Source of the DNA: Acidimicrobiia bacterium
Lineage (GTDB): Bacteria; Actinomycetota; Acidimicrobiia; Spongiisociales; UBA5794
Reading direction: 5' to 3'
Length of the DNA stretch: 64,000 bases
Assembly: GCA_003235475.1 (NCBI GenBank)
Contig: QJWC01000094.1
Coordinates: 1 to 64,000, forward strand
This document shows positions 50,178 to 60,450 of the stretch, piece by piece. The notes beneath the pieces are model-generated. The model worked only from the letters and a program-made list of their open reading frames with translations. It ran no database searches and was not told the DNA's origin. Position numbers and translations under genes: made by a program. The first letter of the stretch is position 1. Each line of letters starts with the position of its first letter.

Positions 50178-50870
50178 CTAGTTGCGGCCAAGGAGATGTA
50201 CGTCACCCGCGATCACGGTCGTCGTTGCGTCTGCGGCCCTGACGACGAGCGCACCGCTCGCATCCACGTCCACCGCGGTGCCGGTACCGCCGTCCCACGC
50301 GACCTCCGATCCGATCGTGCTGCACGCCGCGAGGTACGCATCCCTCGGCCACTCGTTCGGTCCCTCGTCGACGACTGCCACGAACCCATCGACCCAGCGC
50401 GTTCCAAGGCTCGTCACGAAGGCATCATCGACCTTCCCATCGAGGAGCGCGCCTGCGCCCTCCACCGGCGTCTCCCAGAACAAATTGATCCCGCACCCCA
50501 CGGTGACGCGGTCCCCCGAGGCCTCCACCAGGATGCCGCCGACCTTGAGCGAAGCCACGAGAAGGTCGTTCGGCCACTTGAGATCCACCGTCACGCCCGC
50601 GCCGTCCGCTATTGCCCGCCGAATGGCGACACCGGCACACAGCGGCAGCCGTGGGAAGGTCGACGGAGGCCAGCCCGGGCGGAAGGAGTACGAGGAGAAA
50701 AGGGCCTGGTCCGGTTCGACCCAATGCCGGCCGGAACGCCCCCGGCCAGCGACCTGGTGCGCCGCGACAACCAGCGTCGGGCGGTCGTTCGCTTCGGCGA
50801 TACGGGCGGCTTCGTCCTGTGTGGACCCCACCGACGTGAGGTGCACGATGTCGTAGTGTGTAGCCATCAT
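50178..50870 (-). CDS. birA: biotin--[acetyl-CoA-carboxylase] ligase
   Basis: VGSTQDEAARIAEAN, VVAAHQVAGRGRSGRHWVEPDQALFSS, LKWPNDLLVASLKVGGILVEA. Confidence 0.94.
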   Translation of the reverse strand: MMATHYDIVHLTSVGSTQDEAARIAEANDRPTLVVAAHQVAGRGRSGRHWVEPDQALFSSYSFRPGWPPSTFPRLPLCAGVAIRRAIADGAGVTVDLKWPNDLLVASLKVGGILVEASGDRVTVGCGINLFWETPVEGAGALLDGKVDDAFVTSLGTRWVDGFVAVVDEGPNEWPRDAYLAACSTIGSEVAWDGGTGTAVDVDASGALVVRAADATTTVIAGDVHLLGRN

Positions 50871-50920
50871 CGATTTCAGAGAGTCGAACTGAGCAAGCAG
50901 CGAGCCTACCTGGAGAGCGC

Positions 50921-52471
50921 GTGAGCACCGAAAAGAAGATCGAACGGCTCCGCGAGCTTCGGGCGAAGTCCCTCCAACCGGACAACCAGCGGGCTGTGCA
51001 ACGCCAGCATGACGCCGGCAAGCTCACGGCGCGCGAGCGCGTCGAGGTCCTCCTCGACGATGGGTCGTTCCAGGAGATCGACCCCTTCGTCCAGCACCAC
51101 GAGACGAACTTCGGCATCAACGAGAAGCGGCCCCTCGGTGATGCGGTCGTGACCGGATGGGGAGCGGTCGATGGTCGCAACGTCTTCGTGTTTGCCGAGG
51201 ACTTCACACGGTTCGGTGGAAGCCTCGGAGCCGTCGTGGCCGACAAGATCTGCAAGGTGATGGACCTCGCGATGGACACAGGGACACCCATCATCGGACT
51301 GAAGGACTCAGGCGGCGCCAGGATCCAGGAAGGCGTCCTCGGCCTCGACGGATACGGGAGGATCTTCGAGCGGAACGTTCGGGCTTCGGGCGTGATACCG
51401 CAGATCTCCGTGATCATGGGCCCGTGCGCGGGAGGTGCCGTCTACTCACCCGCTCTCACCGACTTCATCTATCAGGTCGAGGGAACCTCGCACCTCTTCA
51501 TCACGGGCCCGGACGTCATCAAGGCCGTCACCGGCGAAGAGGTCTCGATGGATGGCCTCGGCGGCGCACACGCACACTCGTCCCAGTCAGGCGTCACCCA
51601 CTTCGTCGCGGAAGACGATCGGCACGCTCTCGAGGAGGTCAGGTACCTCCTGTCGTTCCTCCCCTTGAACAACATGGAGGTCCCGCCGTTCTTCACCCCG
51701 CTCGATGCCCCGAACCGGATGGACGAGGCGCTCACGACCGTGGTGCCAGACTCGTCGAACCAGCCGTACGACGTTTTGGACGTGATCCACAGCCTCGTCG
51801 ACGACGGGGAGTTCTACGAGGTGCACGAGCACTTTGCAGGGAACATGGTCGTCGGGCTCGCCAGGTTGGATGGGTACACCGTCGGCATCGTCGCAAACCA
51901 GCCCGCCGTTCTTGCCGGGACGCTCGACATCAACGCGTCCGTCAAGGCAGCCCGTTTCGTGCGGTTCTGCGACGCGTTCAACATCCCGATCGTGACCCTC
52001 GTCGACGTTCCAGGCTTCCTGCCGGGCGTCGACCAGGAACACGGAGGCATCATCAGGCACGGGGCGAAACTCCTGTACGCGTACAGCGAAGCGACCGTCC
52101 CCCGCATATCCGTGATCATGCGGAAGGCATACGGGGGCGCATATCTCGTGATGAACTCGCGGGCCGTGCGCGCCGACGTCGTGTTCGCGTGGCCTTCTGC
52201 CGAAATCGCAGTCATGGGAGCCCAGGGCGCCGTGAACGTCATCCATCGGCGCGAGCTCGCGGACGCCGAAGACCCAGAGGCGAGGCGGGCCGAACTCGTC
52301 GCGGACTACGAATCCACGTTCAACACGCCCTACATCGCCGCCGAGCACGGCCTCGTCGACGACGTCATCGAACCCCGCGAGACGAGGCCCCGGCTCATCA
52401 GGGCCCTCGAGATCCTGCGCAACAAGCGAGAGCAGCTGCCACCGAAGAAGCACGGAAACATCCCGCTCTGA
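50921..52471 (+). CDS. pccB: acyl-CoA carboxylase beta subunit (propionyl-CoA carboxylase-like)
   Basis: GFGINEKRPLGDAVVTGWG, MGPCAGGAVYSPALTDFI, VDVPGFLPGVDQEHGGIIRHGAKLLYAYSEATVP. Confidence 0.94.
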   Translation: MSTEKKIERLRELRAKSLQPDNQRAVQRQHDAGKLTARERVEVLLDDGSFQEIDPFVQHHETNFGINEKRPLGDAVVTGWGAVDGRNVFVFAEDFTRFGGSLGAVVADKICKVMDLAMDTGTPIIGLKDSGGARIQEGVLGLDGYGRIFERNVRASGVIPQISVIMGPCAGGAVYSPALTDFIYQVEGTSHLFITGPDVIKAVTGEEVSMDGLGGAHAHSSQSGVTHFVAEDDRHALEEVRYLLSFLPLNNMEVPPFFTPLDAPNRMDEALTTVVPDSSNQPYDVLDVIHSLVDDGEFYEVHEHFAGNMVVGLARLDGYTVGIVANQPAVLAGTLDINASVKAARFVRFCDAFNIPIVTLVDVPGFLPGVDQEHGGIIRHGAKLLYAYSEATVPRISVIMRKAYGGAYLVMNSRAVRADVVFAWPSAEIAVMGAQGAVNVIHRRELADAEDPEARRAELVADYESTFNTPYIAAEHGLVDDVIEPRETRPRLIRALEILRNKREQLPPKKHGNIPL

Positions 52472-52600
52472 CGGGGTGTCAGGCGGCGGCACTTGGCCGC
52501 GTGCCTCGATTCGCGTAACGCCCTGACGACTCGGCAGGTCGGAAATCGAAAGGCTGGCGACACCTCTCCGGGGCGCTCCGACCCCTCCTAGGATTGCAAC

Positions 52601-54346
52601 GTGGATTCACTGCTCATCGCAAATCGCGGCGAGATCGCCGTCAGGATCATTCGCGCCGCGAGGGATCTCGGCATGCGCACAGTCGCCATCTACTCCGAGC
52701 TCGACCGCGATGCGGTCCACACCGGGCTCGCTGACGAGGCGTGGAACGTCGGGCCGGCACCCGCAGCCGAGTCCTACCTCAACGTTCCCAGGATTCTCGA
52801 GATCGCCCGTGAGTCAGGTGCAGACGCTGTCCACCCCGGATACGGCTTCCTCGCCGAGAACGCCGACTTCGCACAGGCGGTCGTCGACGCCGGGCTGATC
52901 TGGGTCGGGCCGCCTGCTTCGGCAATCGCGATGATGGGCGACAAGATCGAGTCGCGCGTCGCCGCCGAAGCGGCCGGCGTGCATGGCGTCCCCGGAACGC
53001 TCGAACCCCTCACGTCGGCAGACCAGGTCGCGGCGTTTGCTGCCGAGCACGGCTTTCCGGTGGCCATCAAGGCGGCCGCAGGCGGCGGAGGCCGCGGCAT
53101 GAAGGTCGTCCGCACCGCGGACGGTCTCGCAGACGCCTTCGAGTCCGCGGGCCGGGAGGCTGAGTCGTGGTTCGGCAATCCCGCGGTGTACGTGGAGCGC
53201 TACCTCGAGAACGCTCGCCACATCGAAGCACAGGTGCTGTTCGACACGCACGGCAACGGCGTCTTCTTCGGTGAGAGGGACTGCTCGCTCCAGCGGCGCC
53301 ACCAGAAGCTCGTCGAGGAGAGCCCGGCGCCGAGGTTCTCAGCAGAGGATCGTGCGCGCCTCGGCGAACTCGCGCTCGCGCTCGGCCACGCGGCCGGGTA
53401 CCAGTCCGCAGGAACCGTCGAGTTCCTGTACGCAGACGGGAACTTCTACTTCCTCGAGATGAACACCCGCATCCAGGTCGAGCACACGGTCACCGAAGAG
53501 GTGTTCGGGGTGGATCTCGTGGTCGAACAGCTGCGCGTCGCTGCTGGCGAATCCCTCGAATCGATGGGGACGCCGACACCGAACGGCCACACGATCGAGT
53601 TCCGGATCAACGCCGAAGACCCGTCGCGCGACTTCATGCCGACGCCCGGACAGCTCGTCAAGTACCGAGAGCCCGCAGGACCCGGTATCCGCATCGACTC
53701 GGGGGTTGTCGAGGGTTCGACGATCAGCCAGTACTACGACAACATGATCGCAAAGCTCATCGTGTCGGGTCGCGATCGCGAAGAGGCGATGCGGCGTGCA
53801 CGGCGGGCGCTGACCGAATACGAGATCGGCGGCGTCGACACGACGATTCCTGCGCACTTGGCAATCCTCGACAACGAGGACTTCGCGACCGGCAACGTCA
53901 GCACGAGGCTCGTCGAGGACACGATGGACTTCTCGAGTGTCGAGCGCCCCACAGCGCCGAGCGTGCCGGAAGAAGAAGAGCTCGCCGAGCGGTCACTGAC
54001 CGTGGAGGTCGGGGGTCGTCGGTTCCGTGTGAAGTACTGGGCACAGGTGCTCACCGCGCCGGGGTCCGGCAAGCGCGTCGCACCGAGGCGAAAGGCACCC
54101 AAGCTCGATGGCGGCGCGGGATCGAGGGGCGTTGCCGGAGAGGTCACGGCGCCCATGCAGGGAACGATCGTCAAGATCCACCACAAGGCTGGCGACACCG
54201 TGCATCAGGGCGAGCCGGTGTGCGTCCTCGAAGCCATGAAGATGGAGAACGAGATCAAAGCCCCGTCGTCTGGCGATATCGTCGACATCAAGGTGCAGGT
54301 CGGCGACACCGTGTCGTCCGGTCAGCTGATCCTCGTGATCAAGTAG
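52601..54346 (+). CDS. acyl-CoA carboxylase alpha subunit (biotin carboxylase plus BCCP)
   Basis: LLIANRGEIAVRIIRAARDLGMRTVAIYSE, AAAGGGGRGMKVV, C-terminal biotinyl motif VLEAMKMENEI. Confidence 0.95.
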   Translation: MDSLLIANRGEIAVRIIRAARDLGMRTVAIYSELDRDAVHTGLADEAWNVGPAPAAESYLNVPRILEIARESGADAVHPGYGFLAENADFAQAVVDAGLIWVGPPASAIAMMGDKIESRVAAEAAGVHGVPGTLEPLTSADQVAAFAAEHGFPVAIKAAAGGGGRGMKVVRTADGLADAFESAGREAESWFGNPAVYVERYLENARHIEAQVLFDTHGNGVFFGERDCSLQRRHQKLVEESPAPRFSAEDRARLGELALALGHAAGYQSAGTVEFLYADGNFYFLEMNTRIQVEHTVTEEVFGVDLVVEQLRVAAGESLESMGTPTPNGHTIEFRINAEDPSRDFMPTPGQLVKYREPAGPGIRIDSGVVEGSTISQYYDNMIAKLIVSGRDREEAMRRARRALTEYEIGGVDTTIPAHLAILDNEDFATGNVSTRLVEDTMDFSSVERPTAPSVPEEEELAERSLTVEVGGRRFRVKYWAQVLTAPGSGKRVAPRRKAPKLDGGAGSRGVAGEVTAPMQGTIVKIHHKAGDTVHQGEPVCVLEAMKMENEIKAPSSGDIVDIKVQVGDTVSSGQLILVIK

Positions 54347-54356
54347 CGGCGAGCCG

Positions 54357-55913
54357 CTACGGAGCCGGAGGCTCGTAGCTCCCGAACACCGAGCGGAGGG
54401 CTGATGTGATCTCCCCCACCGTGGCCCCAGCCTCGAGCGCCGACTTCATCGGATACAACAGGTTCTCGCTGCCTCTCGCGGCTTTGTCCACGGATTCGAG
54501 GGCGATGTCGACCGGTTGCTGATCGCGGCGTCGCCTTCGCTCCTTCAGCGCATCGATCTGGTCGCGTTCGACGGCTGCATCGACTGTCAAGAGGTCAGGT
54601 TCGGCGTCCTCATCGATGACGAACCGGTTCACCCCGACGACGACAGCCTCCTCGGCATCGACGCGACGCGCGTACGCGTACGCCGCCTCCTCGATCTGAC
54701 GCTGCTGGAACCCTTGTTCGATGGCGGCGACGGCACCGCCGAGGTCGTCGATGCGCTCGATGAGCGACGCCGCCTCGGCTTCGATGGAGTCGGTGAGCGA
54801 CTCCACGTAGTAGCTGCCAGCCAGCGGGTCGACCGTGCGAGCCGCTCCTGCCTCGTATCCGAGGATCTGCTGCGTGCGGAGGGCGATCATGGCTGACTCC
54901 TCCGTGGGCAGCGCGAGCGCCTCGTCGAAGGAATTGGTGTGCAGCGACTGGGTGCCCCCGAGCGCCGCCGCGAGCGCCTGGTACGCCGTGCGAACCACGT
55001 TGTTCAGGGGCTGCTGCGCCGTGAGGGTCGAACCGGCCGTCTGCGTGTGGAATCGCATCTTCTGGGCTGCCTCCGTGGTGGCACCCACCCGATCCTTCAT
55101 CAGGCGGGCCCAAAGCCGCCTCGCGGCCCGGAATTTGGCTGCCTCCTCGAAGATGTCGTTGTGGGCGTTCCAGAAGAACGAGAGGCGCGGTGCGAACTCG
55201 TCAACATCGAGCCCTGCATCCTCTGCCGCGTGCACGTACGCGAGGCCGTTCGCGATGGTGAAGGCGACTTCTTGTGCTGCGGTGCTTCCCGCCTCGCGGA
55301 TGTGGTAGCCGCTGATGGAGATCGTGTTCCAATTCGGCAACTCAGCGGCGCAGTAGGCGAAGAGGTCCGTGATGATCCGCATCGACGGCTCGGGTGGAAA
55401 GACGTAGGTTCCGCGGGCGATGTACTCCTTGAGGATGTCGTTCTGCACGGTCCCTCGCAGCGCCGATGCATCCGCGCCCTGCTCTTCGGCAACGATCTGG
55501 TACATCAGCAGCAACATCGCGGCGGTCGAATTGATCGTCATCGACGTGGAGACGTCCGCCATCGGTATGCCATCGAAGAGGGAGCGGACGTCCTCGACCG
55601 AGTCGATTGCGACGCCGACCTTGCCGACCTCCCCTGCAGCGAGCCGGTCGTCCGAGTCCAGGCCCATCTGGGTTGGAAGGTCGAAGGCAACGGAGAGTCC
55701 CGTCTGGCCAGCCCTCAACAGCGCCTTGAAGCGCTCGTTTGTCGCCTTTGCGTTTCCGAAGCCGGCGTACTGGCGCATCGTCCATAGACGGCCTGTGTAC
55801 ATGGACTCGTACGGGCCCCTCGTGAACGGGAAGGCGCCCGGGAGTCCGAGATCGGTCCGGGGATCCCACCCTTCGAGGTCTCCCGGGCCGTAGAGCCGCT
55901 TGCCTTCTGGCAC
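54357..55913 (-). CDS. acyl-CoA mutase large subunit (methylmalonyl-CoA mutase N-terminal catalytic domain only)
   Basis: [72 protein letters not shown]; no C-terminal B12-binding DxHxxG. Confidence 0.93.
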   Translation of the reverse strand: MPEGKRLYGPGDLEGWDPRTDLGLPGAFPFTRGPYESMYTGRLWTMRQYAGFGNAKATNERFKALLRAGQTGLSVAFDLPTQMGLDSDDRLAAGEVGKVGVAIDSVEDVRSLFDGIPMADVSTSMTINSTAAMLLLMYQIVAEEQGADASALRGTVQNDILKEYIARGTYVFPPEPSMRIITDLFAYCAAELPNWNTISISGYHIREAGSTAAQEVAFTIANGLAYVHAAEDAGLDVDEFAPRLSFFWNAHNDIFEEAAKFRAARRLWARLMKDRVGATTEAAQKMRFHTQTAGSTLTAQQPLNNVVRTAYQALAAALGGTQSLHTNSFDEALALPTEESAMIALRTQQILGYEAGAARTVDPLAGSYYVESLTDSIEAEAASLIERIDDLGGAVAAIEQGFQQRQIEEAAYAYARRVDAEEAVVVGVNRFVIDEDAEPDLLTVDAAVERDQIDALKERRRRRDQQPVDIALESVDKAARGSENLLYPMKSALEAGATVGEITSALRSVFGSYEPPAP

Positions 55914-56013
55914 TCGCTGATCCCTTCGCTATTCGGGGTCGCTACCTATGCTCACCGAGCGCCGATGCTACCGGTACGGCGGTACCGGAACCGCTTCACG
56001 GCGCGAGGATCCC

Positions 56014-58515
56014 ATGGACCAGGACATCCGTCGGCTCGAGAAAGCCGAACTCCAGCGCAGACGACTCCCGGCTGTCATCGCCCTCGCGATCGTGGCCGTG
56101 ATCGCGTCGACGTGGGTCGGACTCTTCGGTTTCCTCGGGGTGAATGCCGCGTACGGGACGGTCTCCGATCTCGAGCGGAGGTATGTCTGCAACACGTCGG
56201 ACATCGACATCGAGTTCCCTGACCTGTCCGAGCTCTCGAATGTGTACACGGTCGACGGTGTCAAGCTCGGCCAGCTGACTGAGCGCAACTCCCTCCCCGT
56301 CAAGTTCTCCGAGCTTCCCGACCTCGTCTCGGGAGCACTGCTCTCCGCCGAGGACAAGAGCTTCTACGAGCACGAAGGGATCGACTTCTCGGCCATTGGG
56401 CGAGCAGTCCTCGGCCGGATCACGAACAACCCTGCCGGGGGTGGTTCGACCATCACGCAGCAGGTGGCCAAACAGACGTTCCTGAGCACGGATCAGACGC
56501 TCGAACGCAAGATCTGCGAAGCGGTGGTCGCTGCCGAGATCGAACGGACCTACACGAAGGATCAGATCCTCGAATTCTGGGCGAACTCCGTGTTCTTCGG
56601 TTCGAACGCCTACGGCGTGCGCGCCGCATCGCTCGAGTACTTCGGTAAGGAGCTCGATGAGCTGACGATCGCAGAGGCAGCCCTTCTGCCCGTTCCGATC
56701 CGGAACCCGACCTTCTACCACCCCCGGCACAACCCCCTCAACGCCCTCGCGGCACGGAACCGCACCATCGACCGAATGGTCGCGAACGGGTACATCCTCA
56801 GGGCCGATGCCGAGGCTGCGAAGGCGGCGCCACTTGGCGTGATCCCCCAGCAGTCCTTCGAGTCGACGGCACCTCGAGTCATGTATGCGGTCAACAGGCA
56901 ACTCCTCGAAGACGACGAGTTCTCGATGCTCGGCGACACGAAGGAGGAGCGGAAGCGGGCGGTGTTCGGCTGCCCGGCCTCGGACACCGAATGCGAGGGT
57001 GGCGGAGGATTGACAATCGCCATCACGATCGACCACGACCTCCAGACGGAGGCGAACAGGATCCTTCGGGCGTGGTTCCGGTCAGGAGCCGACGGCCCCA
57101 CGGGCGCAATCGCAAGCATCGAGAACGAGACCGGCGCTATTCGCGTCCTCGCGTCTGGTGTGGACTACGGCACCGACCTCGAGGCAGGTGAGCGGCCGTT
57201 CGACCTCGCGATCGACGGTGCGCGTGCAGCTGGGTCGAGTTTCAAGCCCTTCACCCTGGCTGCGGCACTCGAGGCCGGCGATCGCGACGGCAACCCCGTG
57301 ACGCTCGGGTCGTACTGGGACGACTCGAGTCCCGCCGAGATCCAGTGTGAGACGGTCTGCTCCGAGTTCGGGCTCTACTGGCCCGTGAGCAACGCTGGCG
57401 GTTCGGCCCCGAAGGGCCTCCGGACGCTCGAATCCGCGACCTACAACTCGGTGAACACCGTGTACGCACGGCTCGTCGACGCGATCGGGCCGGAGCCGGT
57501 CGTTTCGATGGCGCACCGACTTGGCATCGAATCGAGCCTCCAGCCGGTGCTCTCGATCACCCTCGGCACCCAGGACGTCTCACCACAGGAGATGGCTGCT
57601 GCATACTCGACGTTTGCGAATTACGGGGAGAAGGTCGATCCGTACCTGATCGAGAGCATCACGGACCGGTTCGGCAACGTGATCTACCAGCACCAAACGG
57701 AGCCTCGGAGCGTCTTGTCTCCACAGATATCGGCCTCGATCGTGAACACCCTCGAAAAGGTCATCTCGAGCGGCACGGCGAGGCGTGCGAGCCTCGACCG
57801 CCCGGCGGCTGGCAAGACCGGCACGACGAACGACAGCAGGAACGTGTGGTTCGTGGGATTCGTACCGCAGATGACCACGAGCGTCTGGGTCGGCTACGCA
57901 AGCACGCAGCTCCCGCTCGAGAACATCACCGTGTGGAACGACGTCGAAGGATCCGAGCAGTTCTACAGGCGGGCATCTGGCGGCACGCTCGCGGCGCCGA
58001 TCTGGAAACAGTTCATGCTGTACGCGACCAAGTACCTCCCGAAGGAGGACTTCCCCGAGGATCCTCCGGGGACCTCTGTGTACGCGCAGACGCCGTACTC
58101 ACACGTGCCTCCCCTCGCGGAATCGACGACCGAGATGATCGAGGCCGTGTTCGCCGTCGGACTCAAGGGCGTGATCGAGGAAGTGCCGAGTTCGATGCCC
58201 GCCGGATCGCTTGTCTCGGTGTCGCCACTCCCAGGGACGCTCTCCCGTCAGGGTTCGACCGTCACGATCCAGGTATCCAACGGCCAGCCGCCGGAGATCA
58301 ACATGATCGATCTGCGGGGCCTCACCGCCCAGCAGGTCTCGCAGCGGCTCGCCGAGTTCAGCCAGGAAACGGGCCTGGCGATCGATTGGACCTTCGCCGA
58401 AGTCGTGACCACGAACCCGTCCCAACACGGCCGCGTTGTGACCACGAACCCCCTGCCGGGATCGCCCATCGGCAACAACCAGACAATCGTCGTGAGCTTC
58501 GGCGTCGCTCCCTAG
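56014..58515 (+). CDS. class A penicillin-binding protein with C-terminal PASTA domain(s)
   Basis: GT51: SAEDKSFYEHEGIDFSAIGRA, GGSTITQQVAKQTFL; transpeptidase GSSFKPFTLAAALE, SVN, KTGTT; PASTA tail. Confidence 0.95.
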   Translation: MDQDIRRLEKAELQRRRLPAVIALAIVAVIASTWVGLFGFLGVNAAYGTVSDLERRYVCNTSDIDIEFPDLSELSNVYTVDGVKLGQLTERNSLPVKFSELPDLVSGALLSAEDKSFYEHEGIDFSAIGRAVLGRITNNPAGGGSTITQQVAKQTFLSTDQTLERKICEAVVAAEIERTYTKDQILEFWANSVFFGSNAYGVRAASLEYFGKELDELTIAEAALLPVPIRNPTFYHPRHNPLNALAARNRTIDRMVANGYILRADAEAAKAAPLGVIPQQSFESTAPRVMYAVNRQLLEDDEFSMLGDTKEERKRAVFGCPASDTECEGGGGLTIAITIDHDLQTEANRILRAWFRSGADGPTGAIASIENETGAIRVLASGVDYGTDLEAGERPFDLAIDGARAAGSSFKPFTLAAALEAGDRDGNPVTLGSYWDDSSPAEIQCETVCSEFGLYWPVSNAGGSAPKGLRTLESATYNSVNTVYARLVDAIGPEPVVSMAHRLGIESSLQPVLSITLGTQDVSPQEMAAAYSTFANYGEKVDPYLIESITDRFGNVIYQHQTEPRSVLSPQISASIVNTLEKVISSGTARRASLDRPAAGKTGTTNDSRNVWFVGFVPQMTTSVWVGYASTQLPLENITVWNDVEGSEQFYRRASGGTLAAPIWKQFMLYATKYLPKEDFPEDPPGTSVYAQTPYSHVPPLAESTTEMIEAVFAVGLKGVIEEVPSSMPAGSLVSVSPLPGTLSRQGSTVTIQVSNGQPPEINMIDLRGLTAQQVSQRLAEFSQETGLAIDWTFAEVVTTNPSQHGRVVTTNPLPGSPIGNNQTIVVSFGVAP

Positions 58516-58569
58516 CGATTCGCCAACGGGTGTGGGACGTCGTCGGGGGCCACCACTAGCCTCGCCGAA

Positions 58570-60354
58570 ATGCCGCAGCCCGAGACCGCACTCCCTCCCC
58601 TCCGACGCCTGTGGCGGTACGCGACCGCGTACCGATCACGGATCGTCCTCGCAACGATCTATTCGTTCCTCAACAAAGCCGTGGATCTCGCCCCACCGTT
58701 CCTGATCGGCATGGCCGTCGATGTCGTGGCCAACGGAAGCGACTCGATGCTCGGCCAACTCGGGATCGAGGATCCGAAGACGCAGATCCTCGCCATCGCC
58801 GTGCTGACCTTCATCATCTGGTCGCTCGAGTCCCTCATGGACTACCTCGCATCCGTCGAATGGCGCAACCTCGCCCAGGCGATACAGCACGACCTCCGCG
58901 TCGACACGTACGAGCACATCCAAGAACTTGACATTGCGTACTTCGAGAACCGCGAGAGTGGCGACCTCATGGCCGTCCTCAACGACGACGTGAACCAGCT
59001 CGAGCGGTTCCTCGACATTGGTGCCAACGAGGTCGTCCAGATGCTGACAACGGTCCTGCTCATCGGGATCACGTTCTTCGCAATCGCACCGAGCGTTGCG
59101 TGGCTTGCATACCTGCCGATCCCGGTCATCCTGTGGGGTTCGATGAAGTTCCAGCGGACCATCGAGCCCCGCTACGAAGCCGTGCGCGGCGAGGCAGCCG
59201 CCATCAACTCGCAGCTCGCCAACAACATCGGCGGGATCAGCACGATCAAGGCGTTCACGGCCGAGCAGCGAGAGGTCGAGCGCATCGCAACCGCGTCCGA
59301 CCGCTATCAGCAGGCGAACCGATCGGCGATCCGCCTGTCGTCAGCCTTCACGCCGCTGATCCGGATCGCGATTCTCATCGGGTTCACCGCGACGCTCGTA
59401 TGGGGTGGTTTTCTCGCACTCGACGGAAACCTCAACATCGGCCTGTACTCGGTGATGGTGTTCCTCACGCAACGACTGCTGTGGCCCCTGACCAGGCTCG
59501 GGCAGACGGTCGACCTCTACCAGCGGGCGATGGCTTCCACGAAGCGGATCCTGAACGTGCTCGACTCGGACCCGGTGATCGTCGACGGGTCCACACCGCT
59601 CCCCGCATCGGCTGGAACCGGCCGCCTCGAGTTCGACGATGTGACGTTCTCCTACGAGCCCGGCTACCCGGTGCTCCACGACATCTCGCTGGTGATCGAG
59701 CCGGCGAAGACCACGGCGTTCGTTGGGTCGACGGGATCCGGAAAGACGACGCTCGTCAAGCTGCTGTTCCGCTTCTACGACGTCGACCGCGGCGTCGTCC
59801 GGCTCGACGGCGTCGACGTGCGCTCCCTTCCCCAGAAGGACCTTCGCGACACCATGGCCCTCGTGAGCCAGGACGTCTTCCTCTTCCATGGAACCGTGGT
59901 CGAGAACATCGCGTACGGGGTCCCGGACGCAACCCGCGAAGATGTGATCGAGGCAGCAACGCTCGCCGAAGCCGACGATTTCATCCGTGCCCTTCCAGAC
60001 GGCTACGACACGCTCATCGGCGAGCGAGGCCAAAAGCTCTCTGGTGGCCAGCGCCAAAGGGTCTCCCTCGCACGCGCCCTCCTCACCGACTCTCCGATCC
60101 TGGTGCTCGATGAGGCGACGTCGGCCGTCGACAACGAGACCGAGGCCGCGATCCAGCGATCGCTCGCTCGCGTCAGCCACAACCGCACGATGGTCGTGAT
60201 CGCCCATCGCCTGTCCACGATCCGTTCTGCCGACCGCATCTACGTGATCGACGACGGAACGATCGCACAGCAAGGCACGCACGAGGAATTGATCGAGGTG
60301 AGTGGCATCTACCGCAACCTCTGGGACGTTCAGACCGGCGCCGCGATCCACTGA
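58570..60354 (+). CDS. ABC transporter, fused permease/ATP-binding exporter
   Basis: TM domain plus GSTGSGKTTLVKLLFRFYD, LSGGQRQRVSLARALLTDSPILVLDEATSAVD. Confidence 0.95.
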   Translation: MPQPETALPPLRRLWRYATAYRSRIVLATIYSFLNKAVDLAPPFLIGMAVDVVANGSDSMLGQLGIEDPKTQILAIAVLTFIIWSLESLMDYLASVEWRNLAQAIQHDLRVDTYEHIQELDIAYFENRESGDLMAVLNDDVNQLERFLDIGANEVVQMLTTVLLIGITFFAIAPSVAWLAYLPIPVILWGSMKFQRTIEPRYEAVRGEAAAINSQLANNIGGISTIKAFTAEQREVERIATASDRYQQANRSAIRLSSAFTPLIRIAILIGFTATLVWGGFLALDGNLNIGLYSVMVFLTQRLLWPLTRLGQTVDLYQRAMASTKRILNVLDSDPVIVDGSTPLPASAGTGRLEFDDVTFSYEPGYPVLHDISLVIEPAKTTAFVGSTGSGKTTLVKLLFRFYDVDRGVVRLDGVDVRSLPQKDLRDTMALVSQDVFLFHGTVVENIAYGVPDATREDVIEAATLAEADDFIRALPDGYDTLIGERGQKLSGGQRQRVSLARALLTDSPILVLDEATSAVDNETEAAIQRSLARVSHNRTMVVIAHRLSTIRSADRIYVIDDGTIAQQGTHEELIEVSGIYRNLWDVQTGAAIH

Positions 60355-60401
60355 TCCAACGATCACACCCGCTCGGCAGCGCGTCTTCTTTTCGCGGTCT
60401 C

Positions 60402-60450
60402 ATGCAATGTACTTGATTGCATTTGATGTTATTTGATATGAACTGTGCAT
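60402..60450 (+). promoter_or_regulatory. AT-rich promoter/operator with 10-bp-phased TTGAT repeats
   Basis: TTGAT at 60413-17, 60423-27, 60433-37; ATGCAA 60402-07 / TTGCAT 60417-22 inverted repeat; possible -35 TTGATT, 18-bp spacer, -10 TATGAA. Confidence 0.6.
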
